Shown: positions 1-7,473 of the stretch, in pieces
Layout of the letters: each line of letters opens with the position of its first letter
How positions within the stretch are numbered: the first letter of the stretch is position 1
Assembly: GCF_002532535.1 (NCBI RefSeq)
Contig: NZ_NQWI01000011.1
Location: 1-64,000 of the forward strand
Length of the DNA: 64,000 nt
Direction: 5' to 3'
Origin: Candidatus Viridilinea mediisalina
Lineage (GTDB): Bacteria > Chloroflexota > Chloroflexia > Chloroflexales > Chloroflexaceae
The notes under the pieces: generated by a model
The model's database searches: none
The model's input: only the letters and a program-made list of their open reading frames with translations
What the model was told of the DNA's origin: nothing
Made by a program: the position numbers and the translations under genes

Positions 1-297
1 AAGTAGGAAGTAGGAAGTAGGAAGTAGGAAGTAGGAAGTAGGAAGTAGGAAGTAGGAAGTAGGAAGTAGGAAGTAGGCTTTTGTCCTATTTCCTATTTCC
101 TACCATCTATTTCCTATTTCCTACCATCTATTTCCTATTTCCTACCATCTATTTCCTATTTCCTACCATCTATTTCCTATTTCCTACCATCTATTTCCTA
201 TTTCCTACCATCTATTTCCTATTTCCTACCATCTATTTCCTACCATCTATTTCCTACCATCTATTTCCTATTTCCTACCATCTATTTCCTACCATCA
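1..297. repeat. Head-to-head heptamer tandem array
   Basis: Positions 1-77 are about eleven copies of the 7-mer GGAAGTA. After a short spacer, positions 85-297 are heptamers of the complementary type (CCTATTT and CCTACCA alternating, giving a 21-bp higher-order unit). The second half is roughly complementary to the first, so the array can fold into a long hairpin. The end of the array contributes the stop codon region of the neighbouring FHA gene. A reading frame through the array only translates the repeat and is not a gene. Confidence 0.93.
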
Positions 298-2280
298 GCG
301 TACCCGCACTGTGCCCAACTCTTGGGTGTGGTTGCTTGGGCTTACGCTGCCCGTGAAGGTTTGGACTTGGCCCTGGACGACGGCGCGCACGGTGAAGGGT
401 ACGGTATCGGATCTGCCACAACCGCTGTAGTAGTTGACGCTGATGGTGTAGCTGCCGCGTGGGGCGCTGCCGCTGGGCCAGAAGATGTTCTCGGGTCGCC
501 CAACGACCATGTTGGCGCATGCGTTGTCACGATCCAGGGTGCCCCCACTGGCACTCCTGGGATTGCCGTAGAAGATAGTCTCGCCACTTGGATCGGTCAC
601 GTAGAGATCAAGGTCTATCGGCGCACTCCACGAAAGCGTAATCTGGATGTCGCCCGTCCCAACCGAGGTGTCTTGCACCCCAAAGCAGGGCGGACGGCCC
701 GCAGTGAAGTTGGCGAGGTCGAGGTTGGCCTCTGCGTAGCGATATTCCACGCGGTTGCGGGGGCTGATGTTCACCGCCCCAATTGGTCGCCAGTAGCTCG
801 CAAAACGCGGCACATACATGGTAGAGCGGTTGACCTCCGAGAAGTGCCAGACTTCGATCAGATCGTAGCTCCCAGTGGGCAACCACCAGTCGCGCTCACG
901 GGTGCGGTAGGCCCGGTCGCTCATGGGATGCACATAATCACTGACGGTCATGGTCCAATCGGTAGGTGGCGACCAGCGCCACTGTTGAGAGGGATCGGCG
1001 AGGTTGTAGCTGCGAATACAGACGCCATAGGTGACCGAGTAGGGCAGGTTGCCATCGGGCGGCGGGTAGATGCCGCTCTCGTAGCGGTGCTGGTTGGTTA
1101 CGCGCAGGATGCCGCCGTTGTTGTTGCGCCAGTTGCGCGCATCGCTTCCGGCAGCGCCAAAGAGCCCCCAGGGCGAGAAGTGGGTGGTTGCCACCGAGGC
1201 GACGCGGTTTTCGATGTCAACCGCAGCGGGCACCATCTGCCAGGTGTTGCTCATCTCATCGAAGAAGGTTACGCCCAACACCGTTTCGGGATCAACATCA
1301 CTGGGAATCGGCAGGTTGAGCATAATCGGCGTGTTGAAGGTGAAACCTTCGGGGCCAAGTTGGTAGACCGCACCAAGGGGCGTGAAGCCCTCTGGGAGGC
1401 TCACCCGCCGGTCAGGAACCTCCTGCATACTAAAGATCATCTCGCCGGGGTCGCCACTCTCTTGGGGCGGCACAGCGCCCGGCGGAATCATCAGATTCCC
1501 ACCGGAGGCGGTGGTCACGAGGCCACCCATGTTGCTATTGACGCTCACCGCTTCCCGCCCACTCACATCGTTGCCGCTGGCCATCCCAAGTTCATCAAGG
1601 ACATCCATAATATCGTCGTAGTAGAAGATGCCCAAGCCCACCAATGGGATCACGGTGATGATCATGAAGACGACGGCGACGATGAGGCAGGTGGCGCAGC
1701 ATGGTTGCTTTTTTGCTTGGGGCGCGGCCTGCACATAGATCTGCTGTGGGGCGGGCTGGGGCTGCTGGGGCGCATAGCCATGCGGTGGCCCGTAGAGCCG
1801 TGGTTGCGGAGGGGGCTGCTGGGGCGGCGGCAGTGGGGCCTGGGGCTGCTGGTAGGGCGGCGGCGGTGGGGCGTGCTGTGGTGGCGGCAATGCAGCTTGG
1901 GGCTGCTGGTAGGGCGGTGGGGCGGCCCCCGCAGCCAGCAGCGTGCGATCATCGCTGCCATCGCCACTGCCCTGAAAGACAAACTCGTAGCTACCAAGCC
2001 CGATCCGATCACCGGAACGAATGGGCACACGTCCGCTTAGGCGCTGCCCATTCACAAAGGTGCCATTGGCGCTATTCAGGTCTTCAATTGTCCATTGGCC
2101 TCCGGTCAGCACCAAGCGGGCATGCTGGCGTGACACTTGGCTATGATTGATCTGAACCTGCGTGCCTTGTTGACGCCCAAGCACCAACTGGTTGCCACTG
2201 CCATGAAAGGTTTGACCACGCAGTTCACTGGTTTGCCCAGTGAGAGTGATTGAGGGTTGGGGTGAAGATGGGATGTTCAT
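295..2280 (-). CDS. Membrane FHA-domain protein with ZU5-like and DUF2135-like extracellular domains
   Basis: A 661-residue protein. The N-terminal FHA domain (about 25-108) keeps GR at 35-36, SRQH at 50-53 and the NGTFVNG loop, so it should bind phosphothreonine in the cytoplasm. A Pro/Gln-rich linker (about 115-190) leads to one membrane helix (about 200-222). The outside part has a ZU5-like segment (about 250-375, starting with an ASGG..IPPGA type motif) and a C-terminal beta domain resembling DUF2135 (about 565-660, SAPIDLDLYVTDPSGE). It probably senses or presents something outside and couples to Ser/Thr kinase signalling inside. The stop codon falls at the edge of the heptamer array. 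The gene lies 15 bp after a second FHA gene on the same strand, so they are probably co-transcribed. The FHA call is firm; outer domain names are tentative. Confidence 0.85.
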   Translation of the reverse strand: MNIPSSPQPSITLTGQTSELRGQTFHGSGNQLVLGRQQGTQVQINHSQVSRQHARLVLTGGQWTIEDLNSANGTFVNGQRLSGRVPIRSGDRIGLGSYEFVFQGSGDGSDDRTLLAAGAAPPPYQQPQAALPPPQHAPPPPPYQQPQAPLPPPQQPPPQPRLYGPPHGYAPQQPQPAPQQIYVQAAPQAKKQPCCATCLIVAVVFMIITVIPLVGLGIFYYDDIMDVLDELGMASGNDVSGREAVSVNSNMGGLVTTASGGNLMIPPGAVPPQESGDPGEMIFSMQEVPDRRVSLPEGFTPLGAVYQLGPEGFTFNTPIMLNLPIPSDVDPETVLGVTFFDEMSNTWQMVPAAVDIENRVASVATTHFSPWGLFGAAGSDARNWRNNNGGILRVTNQHRYESGIYPPPDGNLPYSVTYGVCIRSYNLADPSQQWRWSPPTDWTMTVSDYVHPMSDRAYRTRERDWWLPTGSYDLIEVWHFSEVNRSTMYVPRFASYWRPIGAVNISPRNRVEYRYAEANLDLANFTAGRPPCFGVQDTSVGTGDIQITLSWSAPIDLDLYVTDPSGETIFYGNPRSASGGTLDRDNACANMVVGRPENIFWPSGSAPRGSYTISVNYYSGCGRSDTVPFTVRAVVQGQVQTFTGSVSPSNHTQELGTVRVR

Positions 2281-2295
2281 ACCGCTGTGCGACCA

Positions 2296-3090
2296 CTATA
2301 ACTGGATGCTCAAGATCAACTTACCGAGCCGCAGTTCATCGCCATTGGCGAGCGGGATAGGCTGGCGAGGGGCGAGGCGAGCGCCGTTGCGGAAGGTGCC
2401 ATTGGTGCTGTCGAGGTCTTCGATGCAGACTTGACCACTCTGGACGAAGAGGCGGGCGTGGCGTCGTCCCACGCCGTTGGTTACGGCATCATAGGGCCCT
2501 AAGTCAACCTCGGGGAAGAAGTTGCTCACCGGATCGGCGCGCCCAATGACGGCTTCGTTGTGGGCTGGCAGGGCTAGGCGGTTGCCATTGGAGCGCACGA
2601 TCAGGCTGGCTGGTGCGAGGGTGAGGCGCGGTGGCGGCGGCGGCGGCATTGGGGCGGCTGGTTGGGGCGGCGGCATGGGCGCGGCGGGGCGCGGCGGGGG
2701 CGTTGGAGCCACTGCCGGGCGGGGTGCTGCCGGCGCAATCGGCTGGGGGGGTGGGTAGTGCGCTTGGGCGGGCACGCCCCCAAAGGGCAGACTCGGCGCG
2801 GGTGCCGACGGTACGGCTTGGGGGGAACCAAGCAACGCCGCCCCGCAATTATCACAAAAAGCCTCCCCCGGAATCACCGTCATGCCGCATTGCGGGCAGC
2901 TATTGGGCCCAGCAACAATCGTAGGGCCACTCTGGGCACTACTAGGCGCAGCGGGTGCTGGAGGTGGTATAGGAATGGCTGGGGCTGTGGCTTGGCCCTG
3001 CGCCGGAACCGGCACCAGCAGCGCACCGCACTGATCACAGAAACGCGCTGACGAGGGGTTCTCCACCCCACACTGGGGACAGAATGGCAC
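2296..3090 (-). CDS. Double zinc-ribbon FHA-domain protein
   Basis: A 264-residue soluble protein. Two short zinc ribbons occur at about 4-22 (CPQC..CDQC) and 66-84 (CPQC..CDNC). They are followed by a low-complexity Pro/Ala linker (about 90-155) and a C-terminal FHA domain (about 160-264, with GR, GRRHARL and the NGTFRNG loop). This architecture is common for partners of membrane Ser/Thr kinases; a kinase with a similar N-terminal zinc ribbon is coded at 15.5-17.4 kb. It probably reads phosphothreonine marks. It is the first gene of a two-gene unit with the downstream membrane FHA protein. No catalytic domain is visible. Confidence 0.87.
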   Translation of the reverse strand: MPFCPQCGVENPSSARFCDQCGALLVPVPAQGQATAPAIPIPPPAPAAPSSAQSGPTIVAGPNSCPQCGMTVIPGEAFCDNCGAALLGSPQAVPSAPAPSLPFGGVPAQAHYPPPQPIAPAAPRPAVAPTPPPRPAAPMPPPQPAAPMPPPPPPRLTLAPASLIVRSNGNRLALPAHNEAVIGRADPVSNFFPEVDLGPYDAVTNGVGRRHARLFVQSGQVCIEDLDSTNGTFRNGARLAPRQPIPLANGDELRLGKLILSIQL

Positions 3091-3139
3091 GGCTGGTAAG
3101 CCCTTTCTTTATCTACGTTTGATGTTGTAGTGGGGTTGA

Positions 3140-3214
3140 GGGCGGCTGCGCCGCCCCCAAAGATCCTTTTCTGTTGCGTGTTGGCGGCGCAGCCGCCAAC
3201 ACGCAACAGAAAAG
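3140..3214. repeat. Double-hairpin palindrome, copy 1
   Basis: A small GC hairpin (3140-3156, GGGCGGC/GCCGCCC with a TGC loop) is followed by a perfect 23-bp hairpin (3166-3188 pairing with 3192-3214, loop GCA) whose inner core is GGCGGC/GCCGCC and whose outer ends are CTTTT/AAAAG. It lies between convergent-free intergenic borders of two minus-strand genes and could act as a terminator in both directions. Six related copies occur elsewhere in the window. Confidence 0.9.
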
Positions 3215-3257
3215 TGGGTTGTGGCCCTGAGTGTAGTCTATCTCCATAGATTATACA

Positions 3258-4232
3258 TCACATCTCAAGTTGGGTCTGCCCTCGCCCCAATGGATACCAA
3301 AACGAGACAATAAAGCCTACTACAATATGCTCAATGTTTAAGAGCAAAAAGAGGGCCGAGAGGGTGAGCGCCTGTTCTGTACTATACCCATAGGGCATAA
3401 TGATTGCAATCAGTACCGCGTCGCGCACCCCAACCCCAGCGATGGAGATGGGCAGCACTTGCAGCACCGCGATCAGCGCCGAGGCCCCAATGACCACATA
3501 GAGTGGTACGAGATCGAGGCCGAGGGCCAAGAAGAGCAGCCAGAGGCGCACAAAGGTAAAACCGGCTGAAACGAGCGATGCGAGGATCACGGCACTGAGC
3601 AGGCTCGAACTGAGGGTCAAGCTGCTCAGTTGGCTATTCCAGCGGTTGAGCGTCGCGGTGAGCTTGGGGGCTATTCGTGCCAGCAACACCGTCAGGGTCC
3701 ATTGGCGTGGCCCACGGGCGAGCAGTACCGTGGTAAGGATGGCGAGGCCGATGCCCATGAGTACCACCAGCGCGGTTTGTAGCTCGCGGCTGGGCAGTAG
3801 TTGGCCTAGTGCAAAGATGCCCAAGGTGCCCAGCGCAGCCATGATCAGCAGGTCAAAGAGCCGATCCAGCACCACACTGAGCATTGCAGGGGGTAAGGGG
3901 TTGCCACGTTCGTGCAGATAGACCGCCTTGAGCAGATCGCCCGCCTGCCCCGGCGTCGTCGCCCCATAGAAGAGGCCCACCGTATAGAGCGCATTGGCCG
4001 TCGGTAGGTCAAGGCTGATGCCCATCTCGCGCATAAGCCGCACCCAGCGCCACGACTTGATCAGCACAAAGGGCGGCATCAGCAGCAACGAGAGGATTAC
4101 TGGCCAAAGCGTGGTCTCGCGCAGCGTCAACCAGAGCTTGCCCAGATCGGCATTGATCAAGAAGATGATCAGCAAAATAGGCCCCAATAAGCGTAATAAC
4201 AGCGGGAGGTGTTTTTTCATTTGGATGCCCAT
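3258..4232 (-). CDS. Lysylphosphatidylglycerol synthase-type/AglD-like integral membrane protein (UPF0104)
   Basis: From the chosen ATG the protein has 324 residues and about 7-8 hydrophobic helices, matching the UPF0104/LPG_synthase_TM family, members of which act as flippases or accessory proteins for lipid-linked sugars. An upstream extension would overlap the preceding glycosyltransferase gene by about 130 bp and encodes unlikely sequence. I therefore place the start at 4232 (or 4220, MKKHLPLLLRLLG) just after the glycosyltransferase stop. The neighbour is a polyprenyl-phosphate glycosyltransferase, and two GT39-like proteins follow, so a role in lipid-linked sugar transfer or flipping is inferred. 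Confidence 0.8.
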   Translation of the reverse strand: MGIQMKKHLPLLLRLLGPILLIIFLINADLGKLWLTLRETTLWPVILSLLLMPPFVLIKSWRWVRLMREMGISLDLPTANALYTVGLFYGATTPGQAGDLLKAVYLHERGNPLPPAMLSVVLDRLFDLLIMAALGTLGIFALGQLLPSRELQTALVVLMGIGLAILTTVLLARGPRQWTLTVLLARIAPKLTATLNRWNSQLSSLTLSSSLLSAVILASLVSAGFTFVRLWLLFLALGLDLVPLYVVIGASALIAVLQVLPISIAGVGVRDAVLIAIIMPYGYSTEQALTLSALFLLLNIEHIVVGFIVSFWYPLGRGQTQLEM

Positions 4233-4257
4233 TGAGAGAAATTTTGTATCTCTACTC

Positions 4258-5190
4258 TCAATCGTCGCGGCGCTGAAAGCGCAACGCCGCAATCTGTTCA
4301 GCCAACAGCCCAAACATAAAGATAATGATACTGCCAACAAAGAGCAAGAGTGCTGAGTTGGGGATATAGAGGCCGCGTGTGGGTTCAAGTAGGAAGATGT
4401 TGAGCAGCCACGAGGTCATGCCGAGTATGAACATGCCAAGGGCTACCGGGAAGTAGACGCGCAGCGGGGCAAAGAGTGAGATCATGCGTAGAATGATCAG
4501 GCCGAAGCGTACCCCATTCTTGAACAACTTCTGGCCACTCTGGCCGCCGCCGCGCCGTTGGCCTTCGATACTCACAAAGCCAACGCCGTAGCCGCCCTTG
4601 AGTAGCGCCAACGTGCTGGTGGTGGGGTAGGAGTAGCGGTTGGGGAGCAGATGAATAAACTCCAGCATAACCGAACGGCGCATCGCCCGGTAGCCACTGG
4701 TCAGATCGCGCACCTCCGTCTCAACCAGGTAGCTCCCCAGCGTATCAAGGGCGCGGTTGCCAAGCCGTCGGGCCAGGTTGTCGCCCTGGGTGGCGCGGGT
4801 GCGTGCTCCAACCACCATATCATAGCCATTGGCGATGCCAGCAAGGATTTGTGGAATATAACGCGGATCCATCTGGCCATCCGCATCCATGAGTAGCACA
4901 ACTTCGCCGGTAGCACGCCGAATGCCGGTTTTCACCGCAGCCCCATTGCCCCGATTGGCCGGATGGCGTTCCACCCGCGCCCCCGCCGCCGCCGCCGCTG
5001 CTCCGGTCGCATCACTTGACGCATCATCAACCACAAGAATCTCGGCTTCGGGCAGCATCTCGCGCACCCGCGCAACCACCGCCGCAATCCCATGGGCCTC
5101 ATTGTAGGCCGGAATCACCACAGTGGTGCTGAAGGGATACGCAGTAGTTTGTTGTTCACGTTCAATAATCTCTGTGCCTCTCTGGTGCAA
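4258..5190 (-). CDS. GT2 family glycosyltransferase, polyprenyl-phosphate sugar synthase type
   Basis: A 310-residue GT-A enzyme with two C-terminal membrane helices (about 240-300). Visible motifs are PAYNEA (about 28-33), VVDDASSD, and the metal-binding DADGQ, as in dolichol/undecaprenyl-phosphate mannosyl- or glucosyltransferases. It probably transfers a sugar from a nucleotide donor to a polyprenyl phosphate on the cytoplasmic face, supplying donor for the nearby GT39-like proteins. The only in-frame start upstream of the fold is a TTG at 5190, and the first dozen codons run through a CACAGAGGCAC-type repeat, so the true start is uncertain and the repeat may have replaced the native N-terminus. 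Confidence 0.87.
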   Translation of the reverse strand: MHQRGTEIIEREQQTTAYPFSTTVVIPAYNEAHGIAAVVARVREMLPEAEILVVDDASSDATGAAAAAAGARVERHPANRGNGAAVKTGIRRATGEVVLLMDADGQMDPRYIPQILAGIANGYDMVVGARTRATQGDNLARRLGNRALDTLGSYLVETEVRDLTSGYRAMRRSVMLEFIHLLPNRYSYPTTSTLALLKGGYGVGFVSIEGQRRGGGQSGQKLFKNGVRFGLIILRMISLFAPLRVYFPVALGMFILGMTSWLLNIFLLEPTRGLYIPNSALLLFVGSIIIFMFGLLAEQIAALRFQRRDD

Positions 5191-5260
5191 AGCTTTGTGC
5201 CTCTCTGTGTTTACGTTTAGGGATGCCCTGGATGGCCCTCACCCCCCCCGCCTCACTCCA
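5165..5260. repeat. CACAGAGGCAC-type repeat plus partial family-B repeat
   Basis: Positions about 5168-5212 carry degenerate CTCTGTGCCTCTCTGTG units. Positions about 5220-5260 carry the motif GGGATGCC..GATGGCCCTCACCCCC, which is the internal part of the repeat seen complete at 9324-9543 and 14814-15023. The stop codon of the next gene at 5253 lies inside this repeat. Confidence 0.75.
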
Positions 5261-7415
5261 CCGCCACATGGCTCACTTTGATACTCAAGGCGCGCGCATC
5301 AATACTTGCGGCATCGCGGCGAAAGGGGATGAAGGTGGGGGCCGCGAGGCTCAATTCAAGCCGTTCTGTGCCTACGAGTTCATGTGGAACGGCTATGCGG
5401 TAGAGCCGCCAGCCCCCTTCTTGTACCATAATGGTCGTTACTGTGCTGCCCATGCTCACTCTGAGTGGCGTGGGGCCAGGGCCGGGGCCGGCCATGCGTA
5501 GCCGCACACTTGCCCCTTCGGGCAAGGCTGTTGGCAAGGGCAGACTGATGCGCCCCTGCGCTTGCAACCAACGAAAACTTGGGGGTGGGTCGCCCCCTTC
5601 GGCAAAGAGCCGTTCGCCAAACGAGAAGCCCTCAATGTAGCCAAAGTCGAGCCCATTGCCTAAGCTGAGGGTCTGCACGGGTGGATTGGGCAGCCAAGCT
5701 AGGGTCAGGCGCTGCACATCCTCGGCGGCCAACACCTCGGCCTCTTCAAAATAGTTGGCCGCTAGATCGTGCAAACCTTGGGCGCGTGCAATTGCACCAC
5801 GAACCAACTCGCTACGATAGGTGTGGCGGGTACCCACCGCTTCCCAGGCACGATCATATTCGCCCAGTTTCAGATAGATCAACGCCAACTCGCTGCGCCC
5901 GTCCACGAAGAGTGGTGCCACTTCACGCATGCGCTGGTAGGCTGCAATGGCCTCTGCGTAGTCGCCCGCAGCCACGGCCCGCAGCGCCGCAGATCGTTCG
6001 ACTTCGCGCTGCCAGCCGCGCGCAATGATCTGCGGGTAGTCGCGGTAGCTCACAATCAGCATGATCAACGTAAGGCACAGTGCAATCCCGCTGAAGCCCC
6101 AGGGCGAACGGAAGTAGCGCCGCGCCGCTCGTGTCGCCGCCCCCCAATCACGGCGGCGTAGCGCCAGCCAGTTGAGTACTCTAGCGCTGCTGGCTGAAGC
6201 ATAGAGCGCCATAAAGAACCAGACCGGCAAGAGGTAGCGTGGCTCTACATGGATGAGCATCACCGTCAGGCACGAATAAGCTATCCAGCCCAGGGCAATC
6301 AGGCGAAAGCCGCCCTCGTGTGGGTAGCGGGTCAGCGCAAAGACGCTCGTGAGGGTGAAGCCAAGCCAGATCAGATCGCTCAAAACCCCCAGCAGCAGGA
6401 TTTCGCGCAACGGACGGCCAAAGAAACTCACTTTGACAAAGAAATCTTCGACAAACTGCAACTTCCAGATGTGGGTAAAATGGGGCCACACATTGCGCGT
6501 CAAGCGCCACGGCTCTTCACTGAGGATGCGCTGTGTATCAGCGCGCACAAACAGGTGGCGCTCCACCTGATCCATCCCGGCCAGCACACTCTTGCCCCCA
6601 TCAATGCGCTCATCCTGCAACGAGAGCCAGAGGTTGACCGGGCCGGTATTGTCAATCAGAATCATCTGGCCGTAGAGCGCATAGTTGCGTAACGTCCACG
6701 GGCCAACAAACGCGACGATTGGCAACAGGAAGAGCAGCGCAGCAATGCTGCTTTGGCGTAGCCACACGGGCAGCGCCGTGCGTAGGGGGCGCAACGGCGT
6801 GGGATGGGTCTCCCACAGAATAAAGAGCATGCCAAAGACCGCTGCGTAGAGGGCGGGGGAGCGGGCCAGCGCGGCGGCACCGAGGGCGCTACCAGCAGCC
6901 ACGAGCCAGCGCCAGGTACGTTGATCGCGCCAGCGCACCAGTGCCCAACAGCTCAGTACCAGCAGCGTAAAAAAGAGCGGTTCGCTGAGCAACTGCATCG
7001 GCAATTCAACCAAAGGCAGCCATACGGTCAAGAAGGCCGCAAAGATCAAGCCAGCTTTATGCTCAAAGAGGCGGCGCGCCAGATCATAGCCCACCGGAAT
7101 GAGTAGCAGCGACAGAACCACCTGCACCCCACGGATCAGCGTAATCCCCAGTTCAGGATTGTCGAACCAGAGCCCAAGTTGCAACATGGCGGCAAAGAAG
7201 AAGACATGGCCGGGCGGACGAATCAGCCACGAGTTGTCCACATAGGCTCCGGTAGTGACCATCCGCAAGGCCCGTTGGTAGTAGTCGCCATCATCGGAGC
7301 CGGAGAAGCGCGGATCGAGGCCGCTGACACTGATAAACCAGAGGCGCAAGATCAGGCCCAGCAACATCAGGGCCGCAAGGTAAAATTGGGTGGTTTTATT
7401 GGTCAACAAGCTCAT
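5253..7415 (-). CDS. GT39/ArnT-like membrane glycosyltransferase with TPR-like and C-terminal beta domain
   Basis: A 720-residue protein starting MSLLTNK. The frame stays open far upstream, but that part translates a CACAGAGG repeat. About ten or eleven membrane helices occupy residues 10-455. The first outside loop has the acidic SGSDDGDYYQ motif expected of PMT_2/ArnT-type enzymes, which use a polyprenyl-phosphate sugar donor. A soluble region (about 500-590) has helical pairs resembling TPRs (DYAEAIAAYQRM, GEYDRAWEAVG), and the last 130 residues look beta-rich. The C-terminus ends in a repeat. It is likely to transfer a sugar to a protein or lipid on the outside of the membrane; substrate unknown. 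Confidence 0.83.
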   Translation of the reverse strand: MSLLTNKTTQFYLAALMLLGLILRLWFISVSGLDPRFSGSDDGDYYQRALRMVTTGAYVDNSWLIRPPGHVFFFAAMLQLGLWFDNPELGITLIRGVQVVLSLLLIPVGYDLARRLFEHKAGLIFAAFLTVWLPLVELPMQLLSEPLFFTLLVLSCWALVRWRDQRTWRWLVAAGSALGAAALARSPALYAAVFGMLFILWETHPTPLRPLRTALPVWLRQSSIAALLFLLPIVAFVGPWTLRNYALYGQMILIDNTGPVNLWLSLQDERIDGGKSVLAGMDQVERHLFVRADTQRILSEEPWRLTRNVWPHFTHIWKLQFVEDFFVKVSFFGRPLREILLLGVLSDLIWLGFTLTSVFALTRYPHEGGFRLIALGWIAYSCLTVMLIHVEPRYLLPVWFFMALYASASSARVLNWLALRRRDWGAATRAARRYFRSPWGFSGIALCLTLIMLIVSYRDYPQIIARGWQREVERSAALRAVAAGDYAEAIAAYQRMREVAPLFVDGRSELALIYLKLGEYDRAWEAVGTRHTYRSELVRGAIARAQGLHDLAANYFEEAEVLAAEDVQRLTLAWLPNPPVQTLSLGNGLDFGYIEGFSFGERLFAEGGDPPPSFRWLQAQGRISLPLPTALPEGASVRLRMAGPGPGPTPLRVSMGSTVTTIMVQEGGWRLYRIAVPHELVGTERLELSLAAPTFIPFRRDAASIDARALSIKVSHVAVE

Positions 7416-7473
7416 GCTCTGTGCTCTCTGTGCCTCTGTGGTGAAAATCTCTCTATCCCTCTCTACACCTCCG

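Noticed and set aside
1-297. Possible CRISPR array
   Set aside because: Units are contiguous 7-mers without unique spacers, and no cas genes are present.
81-356. Open frame coding for a repeated YFLFPTI peptide
   Set aside because: It is only the translation of the heptamer array and has no ribosome-binding site.
322-2040. 572-codon open frame opposite the FHA gene
   Set aside because: It is a shadow of the GC-rich FHA gene; the minus-strand frame has clear domains and this one has none.
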